Assembly (NCBI RefSeq): GCF_022678485.1
Contig: NZ_JALBYP010000026.1
Coordinates: 186,001 to 250,000 of the forward strand
From: Aliiroseovarius sediminis
GTDB taxonomy: Bacteria; Pseudomonadota; Alphaproteobacteria; Rhodobacterales; Rhodobacteraceae
Length of the DNA stretch: 64,000 bases
Reading direction: 5' to 3'
Position numbers and translations under genes: made by a program. The notes beneath the pieces are model-generated. The model was not told the origin of the DNA and made no database searches. It saw only the letters and a program-made list of their open reading frames with translations. Shown piece by piece: positions 16,507-25,388 of this stretch (position 1 is the first letter of the stretch; the number at the start of each line of letters is the position of its first letter).

Positions 16507-18858
16507 ATGACCGTGAAAGAAATCTTCGAGACCATGGATTACGGCCCCGCCCCCGAAAGCGCGAAAGAGGCGCTGGCGTGGATTGCCGAACGCGACGGCC
16601 AGTTTGGCCTTTATATCGGGGGCAAGATGACCGCTGTCGGCGACACGTTTGACAGCAAAAACCCGGCAACGGGAGACGTGTTGGCGCGGGTCACGCAGGC
16701 CACCCCCGACGACGTGGACGCCGCAGTGACCGCTGCGCGCAAGGCGCAGCGCGAATGGGCGGCGCTGACGGGACACGAACGCGCGAAATACCTCTATGCG
16801 CTCGCGCGTCTGGTGCAAAAGCACTCGCGGCTGTTTGCGGTGCTGGAAACGCTCGACAATGGCAAGCCGATCCGCGAAAGCCGCGACATCGACATTCCAC
16901 TGGTCGCGCGCCATTTCTATTACCACGCGGGCATGGCGCAGTTGCAAGATTCCGAGCTACCGGATCGAGAGGCGCTTGGCGTTTGCGGTCAGATCATCCC
17001 GTGGAACTTCCCGCTTCTCATGCTGTCGTGGAAAATCGCGCCTGCGATTGCGATGGGCAATACGGTGGTTTTGAAGCCCGCCGAATACACATCACTGACC
17101 GCCCTTCTGTTCGCGCAAATCTGCGGCGAAGCAGGTTTGCCCAAAGGCGTCGTCAACATCGTCACCGGCGATGGGCGCGTGGGCGAGGCCATCGTGACGC
17201 ATGAAGAGGTCGACAAGATCGCCTTCACCGGCTCGACCGAGGTGGGCCGCGTCATCCGCCGTGAAACCGCTGGATCCGGCAAATCGCTGACGTTGGAGCT
17301 TGGGGGCAAGTCGCCCTACATCGTCTTTGACGACGCCGATCTGGATTCAGCCGTCGAAGGTCTGGTGGACGCGATCTGGTTCAACCAAGGTCAGGTCTGC
17401 TGCGCGGGTTCGCGCCTGATCGTGCAGGAAAGCATCGCCGACCGCTTCTATGCCAAGCTGAAAGCGCGGATGGACAAGCTGCGCATGGGCGACCCGCTGG
17501 ACAAATCCATCGACGTGGGCGCGGTGGTGGACCCGGTTCAGCACAAGCGCATCACTGAACTGGTCGATGCGGGCGCGGGCGACGGCGAGCTTTACCAAGC
17601 CCCTAGCTCGGTTCCAAACGCTGGCTGCTTCTATCCGCCGACCCTGATCACCGGCCTGTCGTCTGCCTCGATGCTCATGCAGGAAGAAATCTTCGGCCCT
17701 GTGCTGGTCGCCACCACCTTCCGCACACCGGCGGAAGCGGTCGAGATTGCCAACAACACCCGTTACGGGCTGGCGGCCACAGTGTGGAGCGAGAATGTGA
17801 ACCTGACCCTCGACATCGCGCCAAAGCTGGCGGCGGGCGTGGTTTGGGTGAACGGCACGAATATGTTTGACGCTGCTGCTGGGTTCGGTGGTGTGCGCGA
17901 AAGCGGGTTTGGGCGCGAAGGCGGCTGGGAAGGGCTGCTGGCCTATACCAAGCCACGCGGCAAAGCGCAGTCATTGAAGCCCATCGCTGCCTTTCCCGCC
18001 CCGAAAGAGGCGAAAGTCGACGCGCTCGACCGCACCGCGAAGTTCTATATCGGTGGCAAACAGGTGCGGCCCGATGGTGGCTATAGCCAAGCGGTCTGGT
18101 CCAAACAGGGCGACCTTCTGGGCCATGTCGGCGTGGCAAACCGCAAAGACATTCGCAATGCCGTTGAAGCAGCGCATGCAGCGGCTGGGTGGTCCAAGAC
18201 CACCGGTCACCTGCGTGCGCAGATCCTGTATTACATCGGCGAAAACCTGTCGGCCCGCGCGGATGAGTTCGCCGCGCGCATTGACACAATGATGGGGGGA
18301 CGAAACGGCGCGAAAGAAGTCGCCGCCGCCGTCAGCCGCCTGTTCACCTATGCCGCTTGGGCGGACAAGTACGATGGTGCCGCCAAGCCCATCCCAATGC
18401 GTGGCGTCGCGCTGGCGATGAACGAACCTGTCGGCGTGATCGGCGGGTTCTGCCCAGACGACGCACCCTTGTTTGGGCTGGTGTCCCTGATGGCCCCGGC
18501 GATCGCTATGGGCAACCGCGTGGTGCTGGCGGCAAGTGAGCCGTTTCCGTTGGCGGCCACGGATTTTTATCAGGTGCTCGACACATCAGACGTGCCCGCA
18601 GGTGTGGTGAACATCGTCACCGGCAGTCACGCAGAACTTGCGTCGCCCTTGGCAGGCCATCTTGGCGTCGATGCGGTTTGGGCGCAGTCTGGTTCGGACA
18701 TTTCAGCCATTGTGGAAGACGAAAGCGCGGGCAACCTGAAGCGCACTTGGGTCAACAATGCGAATGCGCGGGACTGGTTCGGGGCAGCAGGCGAAGGCCG
18801 CGAATTTCTAGCCCATGCGACCGAGGTCAAGACGATCTGGGTGCCCTACGGCGAATGA
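16507..18858 (+). CDS. Tandem (two-domain) aldehyde dehydrogenase
   Basis: A 783-residue protein made of two ALDH-like units. The first (about residues 35-490) is complete: NAD-binding PWNFPLLMLSWKIAPA, general base motif LELGGKSPYIVFDDAD, and catalytic Cys in NQGQVCCAGSR (C298/C299). The second (about 510-783) keeps the NAD-binding fold segment PDDAPLFGLVSLMAPAIAMGNRVV but lacks the catalytic Cys and Glu motifs, so it is probably structural or regulatory. It lies directly behind deoC and most plausibly oxidises the acetaldehyde from deoxyribose breakdown. Double ALDHs of this length recur beside deoC in Rhodobacterales, so this is not an assembly fusion. Confidence 0.9.
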   Translation: MTVKEIFETMDYGPAPESAKEALAWIAERDGQFGLYIGGKMTAVGDTFDSKNPATGDVLARVTQATPDDVDAAVTAARKAQREWAALTGHERAKYLYALARLVQKHSRLFAVLETLDNGKPIRESRDIDIPLVARHFYYHAGMAQLQDSELPDREALGVCGQIIPWNFPLLMLSWKIAPAIAMGNTVVLKPAEYTSLTALLFAQICGEAGLPKGVVNIVTGDGRVGEAIVTHEEVDKIAFTGSTEVGRVIRRETAGSGKSLTLELGGKSPYIVFDDADLDSAVEGLVDAIWFNQGQVCCAGSRLIVQESIADRFYAKLKARMDKLRMGDPLDKSIDVGAVVDPVQHKRITELVDAGAGDGELYQAPSSVPNAGCFYPPTLITGLSSASMLMQEEIFGPVLVATTFRTPAEAVEIANNTRYGLAATVWSENVNLTLDIAPKLAAGVVWVNGTNMFDAAAGFGGVRESGFGREGGWEGLLAYTKPRGKAQSLKPIAAFPAPKEAKVDALDRTAKFYIGGKQVRPDGGYSQAVWSKQGDLLGHVGVANRKDIRNAVEAAHAAAGWSKTTGHLRAQILYYIGENLSARADEFAARIDTMMGGRNGAKEVAAAVSRLFTYAAWADKYDGAAKPIPMRGVALAMNEPVGVIGGFCPDDAPLFGLVSLMAPAIAMGNRVVLAASEPFPLAATDFYQVLDTSDVPAGVVNIVTGSHAELASPLAGHLGVDAVWAQSGSDISAIVEDESAGNLKRTWVNNANARDWFGAAGEGREFLAHATEVKTIWVPYGE

Positions 18859-18872
18859 TCTAACCTTCAATG

Positions 18873-18910
18873 AAAAGCGCCGCGTCGGATCACCCGCGCA
18901 GCGCTTTTTT
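18873..18910 (+). terminator. Terminator of the deoC-ALDH operon
   Basis: An outer stem AAAAGCGC / GCGCTTTT with an inner CGCG/CGCG pairing and a T6 run, starting 14 bases after the ALDH stop. The facing gene on the other strand ends at 18917, so the element may serve both directions. Confidence 0.82.
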
Positions 18911-18916
18911 GTTGCG

Positions 18917-19594
18917 TCACTTCCCGCGCCACGACCCCAGCCAGCGCGAAAACCGGCCGCGCGCATCGTCTGCGCGGGCGTCTACCGCATCCCACGCCTC
19001 GCCTGCATCCTCCAGGGCCGGATCAATCGAGCGTTCGCGAAACTGTCGCCAAATTGCGCGCACAAAGCCGATGATGATCGCCACAACAAGGAAAAACAGG
19101 ATGTTGAACCACGGGATGATTATCACATCCGGGCTGGCAACCTGGCGGATCGCGATCGCGTTGGGGAAGGCCGAAATCAGCTCGTTGCGCCAGCCGTAAT
19201 GGGTCATCACCGCCCATTTGGGATTTTCCGGCGTAGATCGAAGGTCGTCCGCCTCGGTCTGCAAATTGGCGGTGTCGAACTTGAAATAGAAGGGCCAGCC
19301 CCAACCGGTGTCTTCGTTGCGGTACACCATGACCTCTTCCGCGTCTCGCTGAATGAAGCCCAGAAGGAAGGTCTTTTTCTTAACAGTCTGGATGAACTGG
19401 ACATCCCGATTGATCAGAGTCGCGGATTGATCATCGGGCTTTGACCAGAAAATGCGCGTCCAGTCCCCAAGGTCCTGCCGCTCTTGATAGGTATTCACGA
19501 CCCGCACCACGTCATGCTGCGGTAGCACATAATGCAGCACGCCAAACAGGATCACGAAGATCAGACTGCGGATGATGATACGAAAACGACGCAT
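18917..19594 (-). CDS. DUF1523-type membrane protein
   Basis: A 225-residue protein that I match to the DUF1523 family (alphaproteobacteria, function unknown). An N-terminal membrane helix (about residues 6-25) is followed by a periplasmic domain containing YQERQDLGDWTRIFWSKPDD and VYRNEDTGWGWPFYFKFDTANLQTEA, a second helix at about 158-178 (IIIPWFNILFFLVVAIIIGFV) and an acidic/basic cytoplasmic tail. It is the last gene of an eight-gene reverse-strand operon that runs back to 26752, eight bases after the preceding small membrane-protein gene. Confidence 0.82.
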   Translation of the reverse strand: MRRFRIIIRSLIFVILFGVLHYVLPQHDVVRVVNTYQERQDLGDWTRIFWSKPDDQSATLINRDVQFIQTVKKKTFLLGFIQRDAEEVMVYRNEDTGWGWPFYFKFDTANLQTEADDLRSTPENPKWAVMTHYGWRNELISAFPNAIAIRQVASPDVIIIPWFNILFFLVVAIIIGFVRAIWRQFRERSIDPALEDAGEAWDAVDARADDARGRFSRWLGSWRGK

Positions 19595-19602
19595 GGGGAA
19601 CC

Positions 19603-19869
19603 TCAGTTAATTAGAAAAATCGCCAGCAAAACGAACAACGCAGGGATGACATAGACCAGCAGGATCAACTTGGGTCGGAAGCTTTTCTTGTAATCCTCCA
19701 TTCCCTGATGCAACCACGCTTCGCGGTCGGTTTCGTTGCCGTCAGGGTGTTCTTCGGCCCATTGATCTTCCAGCTTTTCCAGCCGCACGGACCGGGAATA
19801 CAGGCTGACCAGAACATAGACGATGCTCAACCCAATAAACCCGAAAATGACAAGTCGCACCAATCCCAT
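19603..19869 (-). CDS. Small two-helix membrane protein
   Basis: An 88-residue protein with membrane helices at about residues 3-22 and 66-86, joined by a charged loop (RLEKLEDQWAEEHPDGNETDREAWLHQGMEDYKK). I start at ATG 19869, which has GGGAGG properly spaced, rather than at the longer frame. It lies two bases after the stop of the 453-residue gene. It is conserved in position beside the DUF1523 gene in related genomes as far as I recall, but no function is known. Confidence 0.75.
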   Translation of the reverse strand: MGLVRLVIFGFIGLSIVYVLVSLYSRSVRLEKLEDQWAEEHPDGNETDREAWLHQGMEDYKKSFRPKLILLVYVIPALFVLLAIFLIN

Positions 19870-19871
19870 CG

Positions 19872-21233
19872 TTACCTCCCGCCTACGCTGCCCCAAGGGC
19901 CGACAATGTCGATCATCTCGTCTCGCGTGCGCCTGCGGGGGATTTCCGGCACCTTCAACCCGCGGTCGCTGCCACCAAACAACGCGTCCCGCGCCCCGGC
20001 CTTGTTCGCCATATAGTCACGATGCAGGAATTCTGCCACAAATTCACGCTTTTCATCGGGCCATGTGGCGTAGGAAGCATAAAAAAGCTGCTTATGACAG
20101 ATGAAAAGCTGGCGGATATCCATCGGCGCAAGCTCGGCCAACAATTGGTTGATCAGGTCGCGATCCGGGTGGTCGGGCCGCGCGCGCAGGGTATAGAAAT
20201 AGGCCGGATGGCGGCTGTCGATCCGGGGCCACGGGCCGCCTGCTTCCGCCCAGCGCACCATCGCCGCCAATCCGTGAAACGCCGCTGGCAGGCCCGCACC
20301 CAAACGCTGCGCCACCTGTCGCAACGTGCGCGACGACATATCGCCCAGGTCAATCCCCGCCGAGGTGGCGGCGTCCACCAGAATGAACTCCATCTTTTGG
20401 CGAAGGATATCCGCACCATTGCCGCCGCGTTCACGCACCACCGGTTCGACCAGATTGTTCTTGCCCAGAAAGCTGGCCAGCCGGTTGGGTTGGGTCGTAT
20501 CCAGCACCTTGCCCGGCGGCAGCGTGTCCAGCCGATCCTTATCGCCCGAGACAATGGCCGCCGGGCTGTCCACATCGCGAAACACATAGACCCCGCCGAA
20601 ATGCGCGGTCCAGAAATTGGCTTGCTCGAACGTCTGCACGCCCAAGTCCACGGGCACGCGGGTCACGTCGCCGGTTTCGCGGGCAAGCTCGATCATCTCG
20701 GCGATCAGATCATCATCGAACCACGCATTTTCTTCGCTTTGGAACTGGTCGATTTTTTCCGCCAACAGGCGCGCTTTCTTAACGTGGCTTTGGGTCGTGT
20801 CAGCCTCGATCCTGAACTTGCGGATGTCAAACAGCCGCGCAGGGGCGGACACGTCATAGACCGAGTCCATCAACTCCCCGGCGACCGCGTCATGGGCGGT
20901 CAGGGCAAACAGCTTCGCCTCGTTATCCGCGATGAACTGGCGAAGTATGCCGCGCGAGGTCGAGAACATGGCGTTGAGCAGCGGTGCTGTCTTCTGATCC
21001 ACCGTCAAGATGATGAACTGTCGGTTGCAGCCATTGGGGTTTAGGTAGAGCGGATCGTCCAGCTCCTCGCCAATCTCGGGCGAGAAACCAGAGACGTCGA
21101 TATGAAATTCTTTCAGCTTCGTCTGCTTGCCCGCCAGCCCCTTGAGCGCACGGTTATAGCGTTCGATCAGCGCCGGGCTGTCGACCCGGATCAGGTTGCC
21201 AAACATAAGGCCGCGTTGGATGAGGCGTTTCAT
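19872..21233 (-). CDS. Conserved protein of unknown function (possibly DUF6638)
   Basis: A 453-residue soluble protein without signal peptide or clear membrane helix. I believe it belongs to a family named DUF6638, found mostly in Rhodobacterales, but this is from memory. Recognisable stretches are FSPEIGEELDDPLYLNPNGCNRQFIILTVDQ near residues 50-80, a middle region with RLDTLPPGKVLDTTQPNRLASFLGKNN, and a C-terminal half ending WPDEKREFVAEFLHRDYMANKAGARDALFGG. No catalytic motif is obvious. Its ATG overlaps the stop of the upstream 272-residue gene (ATGA). It is part of the AAA+/coiled-coil operon. Confidence 0.75.
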   Translation of the reverse strand: MKRLIQRGLMFGNLIRVDSPALIERYNRALKGLAGKQTKLKEFHIDVSGFSPEIGEELDDPLYLNPNGCNRQFIILTVDQKTAPLLNAMFSTSRGILRQFIADNEAKLFALTAHDAVAGELMDSVYDVSAPARLFDIRKFRIEADTTQSHVKKARLLAEKIDQFQSEENAWFDDDLIAEMIELARETGDVTRVPVDLGVQTFEQANFWTAHFGGVYVFRDVDSPAAIVSGDKDRLDTLPPGKVLDTTQPNRLASFLGKNNLVEPVVRERGGNGADILRQKMEFILVDAATSAGIDLGDMSSRTLRQVAQRLGAGLPAAFHGLAAMVRWAEAGGPWPRIDSRHPAYFYTLRARPDHPDRDLINQLLAELAPMDIRQLFICHKQLFYASYATWPDEKREFVAEFLHRDYMANKAGARDALFGGSDRGLKVPEIPRRRTRDEMIDIVGPWGSVGGR

Positions 21234-22048
21234 TTCAATTTCTCCATAAAACGCGCGATATTGTCCTCGAGTTCCAATAAACCCAGCCGTTGCAGCCTGA
21301 ATTTTTGAGCACTTGAGAGTCGGTCACGGATGTTGTGAAGGTCCTTCAGCGGTTCGCTCAGCCATCGAAAACCTGTTTTAAAAAATAGATCATTGCGAGT
21401 CACATCAATCGGAAAGGATATCCCATTGACCTCGTCCGCAAACATAGCAACGCGCCGACAGTACAGGTTGATCGCCCTTTCGTCGCTAAGCATTGCAATT
21501 CGGTCAAAACCGGTTTTGATCTCCCGCCCACTGGACATTTTTTCGAAACTTCTTCTGGTGGAATTGTCCCAGAGCCAAAAATAGTATGAGCTTTGAATGG
21601 CATGATCAGGGTCATGTTCAGCTATACGTTTTATGATAAAACCTAATTGTTTGACCATTTCGGTGAGCTCGGCTTCTGCTCTGGTTTCGTCACGTTGACA
21701 TTTTTCATCCTCAAATATTTCTTTTTGCTTTTCTAGAACTGAGGTTTGCGCCTCCTGAGCAGTCGCCATTCGAGAAAACTCTTGTCGTTGCTCGCGCAAC
21801 TCCGTCGCTTGTAGCCAGACAGTCACAACAATCCAGACAAATGCCAGCGTCCCGGCCACGCCAGCTAACGTATCGCCGATTTCATTGGGCTGTGCTTTCT
21901 TGATGTAGTCCCATTTCGTCGCGTATTCATCATTCATCGGCCAAACGAAAAGTGTGCACGCAAAGCCACCAAGCACAAGAACAGTCAAGCCGATACCAAC
22001 CAAGAACGCCGGCTCTCTCCAGATTTTCTTTTCGTTAGACTCGCTCAC
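21230..22048 (-). CDS. AT-rich membrane protein with cytoplasmic coiled coil, unknown function
   Basis: A 272-residue protein with two N-terminal membrane helices (about residues 14-36 and 58-80), then a coiled-coil segment (about 80-135, TELREQRQEFSRMATAQEAQ) and a mixed C-terminal domain. This layout resembles the putative phage abortive-infection (AbiC-like) membrane proteins, but I cannot confirm that. The start is GTG 22048 after a G-rich ribosome site. The gene is AT-richer than its neighbours (24 G/C in the 60 bases 21541-21600). It is coupled to the next gene by ATGA and preceded by a palindromic repeat, which suggests a late insertion into the operon. Confidence 0.7.
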   Translation of the reverse strand: MSESNEKKIWREPAFLVGIGLTVLVLGGFACTLFVWPMNDEYATKWDYIKKAQPNEIGDTLAGVAGTLAFVWIVVTVWLQATELREQRQEFSRMATAQEAQTSVLEKQKEIFEDEKCQRDETRAEAELTEMVKQLGFIIKRIAEHDPDHAIQSSYYFWLWDNSTRRSFEKMSSGREIKTGFDRIAMLSDERAINLYCRRVAMFADEVNGISFPIDVTRNDLFFKTGFRWLSEPLKDLHNIRDRLSSAQKFRLQRLGLLELEDNIARFMEKLK

Positions 22049-22059
22049 AATCCCCCCCT

Positions 22060-22121
22060 CCCGGCGCTTATCGCCGGGTCACGCCCGACCCGCCCCACAG
22101 GGCGGGCGTGAACGCCCACCC
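22060..22121 (-). repeat. Palindromic intergenic repeat, copy A
   Basis: Read on the reverse strand: GGGTGGG, then CGCCCGCCC-TGTGGGG-CGGGTCGGGCG, then CCCGG-eight bases-CCGGG. The same order of blocks with only a few differences occurs on the forward strand at 25319-25379, so the two are inverted copies of one ~62-base element able to fold into two hairpins. It fits the class of REP-like extragenic palindromes of Rhodobacterales. Confidence 0.8.
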
Positions 22122-22157
22122 TCGGATCGGACGCGCCCCTTATGTCTCGCCGGATAC

Positions 22158-24092
22158 TCACTTCCCCTCCAAATACCGCTTCTTCGCCTCTTCCTGCCGC
22201 CCAAAGTCCCGCACCATCGCCTCAATAGCGGCCTCGTCCGACTTGTCGGCATAACGGAACTCTGAATCGGCGTAGCGGTTGATTTCCTGGATCACCATGT
22301 CGGTGGTGATGGGGACGCGCAGTTCCTCGATCATCGCTTTCTTGGTGTCGTAGTCTTTGACCAAGAACAGCTCGGGGTTCTCCATCCATTCATCAGGCAG
22401 TTCAAAGTCCATCGCGCGGACTTTCACCGCGTCGGTGATGTTCTTGATCGAACGACCCGTGAAGCGCTCGTCCGCCTCTTGAATGGCTTTCAGATAGGTG
22501 CCCATTTTGGCGATGTCGTCGAGTTCACCAATCTTGTTATGCACCTTGTCGAAAACGTTCAGCAGTCCATCTTCCTGCGGGCGGTTGTGCGCCTCAAACG
22601 AACGCGCCACGGCGGATTTGATTTCTTGCGCCGCGTAAAGGTCGTGGTCGCCCAGCGCGATGTCGTGGTTCTTGCCCATCAGCAGGTGCAGGATGTCGAT
22701 ATAGTCGTCGCGCGTTCGTGGCCCATCGACCAGAAACCGCGCACCGGCGCGTTGGCGCAGGGCGTCGTCCACATTCTCGGGGTAGTTCGAGAACATGCCG
22801 AAGGTGCAGTTGCCGCGCACCACCGTGTTGGCGCCCGAGAAGCTTTCCATCAGAACCGCCGTGACCTCTTGCTGCCCGGCGGAGGACTGGCGATCCCCCC
22901 GTTTGCCCGCGATCTGGTCGATGTCATCCACCGTGCCAAAGCCGATCACGTTGGGGTCGAGCACATTGTTGATAAACGCCTTGGCGTTCTGCCCCGACTT
23001 GCCCTGATAGCTGTCGATATTGTCGATACCGAAGTTCTGATAGCGAAACGGATAGCCCGCAACCGCGCAATAATCGTTGACCAACCCGGCCATCATCTGG
23101 ATCAGCGTGGTTTTCCCCGTGCCCGGCTTGCCGTCGCCCATGAAGGTGAAGATGAAGCCGCCAAGTTCGGCAAACGGGTTTAGCTTGCGGTCGAAATCAT
23201 AAGCCATCAGCATCTTGGCCAGCTTCATCGCCTGATATTTCGCGATGTGGTTGCCGACGACCTGATGCGGTTTCTTGAACGTCATCGTGATCGTCGACCC
23301 GCGATGGGCGCGGGCCGGGGTGAAGCCGGAAATGGTCAGGTTATCGGCCTCGACCCGGTAGTTGACCGAGGTAAACGGGCCAAGGTGGCTGGCGGTCTGG
23401 GCGCGCAGAGCGACCTTCTCCATCAACTGCTCGACAAAGGCCAAAACGGTTGCCACCAGTTTATCTTCGGACGTGACGAAGGTGGCAAGCTCCTGATCCA
23501 GCTCCCACAGTGCGCCTTTCAGGGCAAGCGGTGCATTGTCAGTCAGGATTTCATCAACTGCGCCGACCTCGATCGACGCCTCGCTGGCGTGATCGGCCAG
23601 AAGGAACGAGGTGGCGTTGGCGAACACATGCAACACGATCAGCGCCTCGGCGGTCAGAAGCTCGGAAAACGCGGTTTTTTTGTCGGACCCCAAGCGCCCC
23701 TCAAGATTGGCACGACGCAGGGCGGCCAGTTCGGTTTGTTCAGCAAACCCTTCGCCAACGGCCAACGCAATCGCTATGGCGCGGCGCAGCGCGTGCAATA
23801 CCGTCGCTTGAAGCGGAGACATCAGCGGATCATCCCCGTCCGCGCTTTCAATCCGATCCGCCAGATGCACACCTTCAGGCCGCGCGGTCGACCGTGTCAC
23901 AAGGCCCGGTGTCGTTGTGCGGAACCGCCGGGTGCGGGCAATGCCGGGGCTGCGTTGAGGCGCGGGTATAGCGCCCTTGGGTTTGGCAATCCGCGGGGTG
24001 TGGTCAAACCCATCCAGATTCCCAGCAGCCGCCACATAATGCGCACGGATTTCTTCTTCTCGAAGCTCCATCAGATCGGCAGGCAGGCTCAT
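22158..24092 (-). CDS. AAA family ATPase of an unknown operon
   Basis: A 644-residue cytoplasmic AAA+ protein. About 310 residues with no recognised domain come first; the core follows with Walker A GKPGTGKTT (residues 321-329), Walker B-like VIGFGTVDDID (about 382-392), a sensor/second-region stretch and VDDALRQRAGARFLV (about 441-455) with candidate arginine fingers. The C-terminal part (DERFTGRSIKNITDAVK) fits an AAA+ lid. It should be an ATP-driven remodelling enzyme, but the target is unknown. It starts at ATG 24092, 18 bases after the 392-residue gene. The operon also encodes a long coiled-coil protein and several membrane proteins, suggesting a membrane-linked complex. Confidence 0.82.
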   Translation of the reverse strand: MSLPADLMELREEEIRAHYVAAAGNLDGFDHTPRIAKPKGAIPAPQRSPGIARTRRFRTTTPGLVTRSTARPEGVHLADRIESADGDDPLMSPLQATVLHALRRAIAIALAVGEGFAEQTELAALRRANLEGRLGSDKKTAFSELLTAEALIVLHVFANATSFLLADHASEASIEVGAVDEILTDNAPLALKGALWELDQELATFVTSEDKLVATVLAFVEQLMEKVALRAQTASHLGPFTSVNYRVEADNLTISGFTPARAHRGSTITMTFKKPHQVVGNHIAKYQAMKLAKMLMAYDFDRKLNPFAELGGFIFTFMGDGKPGTGKTTLIQMMAGLVNDYCAVAGYPFRYQNFGIDNIDSYQGKSGQNAKAFINNVLDPNVIGFGTVDDIDQIAGKRGDRQSSAGQQEVTAVLMESFSGANTVVRGNCTFGMFSNYPENVDDALRQRAGARFLVDGPRTRDDYIDILHLLMGKNHDIALGDHDLYAAQEIKSAVARSFEAHNRPQEDGLLNVFDKVHNKIGELDDIAKMGTYLKAIQEADERFTGRSIKNITDAVKVRAMDFELPDEWMENPELFLVKDYDTKKAMIEELRVPITTDMVIQEINRYADSEFRYADKSDEAAIEAMVRDFGRQEEAKKRYLEGK

Positions 24093-24110
24093 GTGGGGAT
24101 TACTCCTATA

Positions 24111-25289
24111 TCAACGATAACTCAGCACCCGCCCCCCGGGGCTGACAACAAATTTGCGCACGTCGTGAAAGCCTGCAGGTTTTTTCTCGGTCAGCACTTG
24201 AAAGGGCCGCGCGGGCATGATGATGGCGCGTTCCATACTGGTCGCGCCGATGTTTGCACCGGCATTGGCGAACGGGTCCAGCGCAAAAATCTCGCGCTCG
24301 ACCGTGCCAAACCAGCCTGACTTTTCCTCTTTCACGCTTTGACTGCGCAATTCTTCGACCGTCCAAGCCAAAGCCCAGTCTTCACCGGGTGGACTTTTCG
24401 CCTCAGCCAGCACCTCGCGCAGGGGTCCGGTTTGTTGGGTGAAGGTGTGGCTATACATCGGCCCCACATGGAACCTACGCAGACGTTTGGGATGCAGGTC
24501 GTCGAAATCCTTGTCGAACCCCGCGGCGATGGTCACAAGCTGCAGCCCCGCCATGGATTGCGCCATCAGATGCGACTGCATCCGCGGCCAGCGGCGTTCG
24601 TCTTTCGGAAGCGCAACGCCACCTGTATCCTCAAGCTCCATGATGTAAATCGTCGGCAAATTCACCGCGCTGTCATAGACCGCCCAATGAACCAGATAGA
24701 TGCGGCGCGTATCCCGCCCGTCACCCTTGGTCATGCGCCAGACGACATCCGGGGACATCTGCGGCCAGAACAACTCGCCTCTCGCAAGCTCTTCATAATA
24801 GAGCCGCTGGGACAGTGAATACTGCAACTCTTTCGGCACCGTCAGGTCGCCCACGATCTGGCTGACCATCTGGCTTTTCAATTCCTCGACAGAGGCCATG
24901 CCCTTCAGATGGGTATCGGCCTGTGCGGCATCCGATGCCATCTGAAGCAGCTCCGCATGGACTGGAAACCCGCTGTCGCGTCGATCAAAGGTCAAAGTCT
25001 CAGCGCCAAGTCCGTACGCCTTGTCTGACATGTGATACTTGTTGGCGAGCGCCTTGAAGCTAAGGCCCAGTTTGATGACATAACGGGCCAACACGTCCAC
25101 CTCATCACGGGTGAGCTTGCCCTCAACCTCCATCTGTCCGGCCACGCGAGCCAGATGCGCGGTGATCTTCTCGAACTTCGAGAAATACCGCCGCGTGATC
25201 TGGGTATCCGTCAGTTCGGCATGGTCGCGCGGGGCGAAGCCAACCGAGGCGCGTTCGGAGGTTTTGATGTCGTTCGTCATAGCTTCCAA
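24111..25289 (-). CDS. Conserved protein of unknown function beside the AAA ATPase
   Basis: A 392-residue soluble protein that I do not recognise with certainty (possibly a named DUF of Rhodobacterales). The N-terminal third is helical and charged (RRYFSKFEKITAHLARVAGQMEVEGKLTRDEVDVL). The centre has ELFWPQMSPDVVWRMTKGDGRDTRRIYLVHWAVYDSAVNLPTIYIMELEDTGGVALP, suggesting a beta-rich domain. No catalytic signature or signal peptide is seen. ATG 25280 (MTNDIK) is an alternative start three codons in. Its steady position directly before the AAA gene makes it a likely partner or substrate adaptor. Confidence 0.72.
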   Translation of the reverse strand: MEAMTNDIKTSERASVGFAPRDHAELTDTQITRRYFSKFEKITAHLARVAGQMEVEGKLTRDEVDVLARYVIKLGLSFKALANKYHMSDKAYGLGAETLTFDRRDSGFPVHAELLQMASDAAQADTHLKGMASVEELKSQMVSQIVGDLTVPKELQYSLSQRLYYEELARGELFWPQMSPDVVWRMTKGDGRDTRRIYLVHWAVYDSAVNLPTIYIMELEDTGGVALPKDERRWPRMQSHLMAQSMAGLQLVTIAAGFDKDFDDLHPKRLRRFHVGPMYSHTFTQQTGPLREVLAEAKSPPGEDWALAWTVEELRSQSVKEEKSGWFGTVEREIFALDPFANAGANIGATSMERAIIMPARPFQVLTEKKPAGFHDVRKFVVSPGGRVLSYR

Positions 25290-25318
25290 TCAAACCGAAG
25301 AGGGCAGCGCCTGACCCT

Positions 25319-25379
25319 GGGTGGGTGCAAAGCGCCCTCCCGTGGGGAGGGTCGGGCGCTGCCCGGTCTATCGACCGGG
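25319..25379 (+). repeat. Palindromic intergenic repeat, copy B
   Basis: GGGTGGG at 25319-25325, then CGCCCTCCC-GTGGGG-AGGGTCGGGCG, then CCCGG-eight bases-CCGGG ending at 25379. It is the forward-strand mate of copy A and fills the gap between the 96-residue gene and the 392-residue gene. As RNA it folds into two adjacent stems that may protect or terminate the message there. Confidence 0.8.
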
Positions 25380-25388
25380 CATAAGGAA

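Noticed and set aside
20022-21044. A 340-codon forward frame inside the 453-residue gene.
   Set aside because: No ribosome site or domain; the operon on the other strand is continuous with overlapping starts and stops.
22158-24092. AAA+ ATPase considered as part of a known defence system.
   Set aside because: No nuclease, protease or other effector signature occurs in the operon; a defence role is kept only as a possibility for the two inserted genes.
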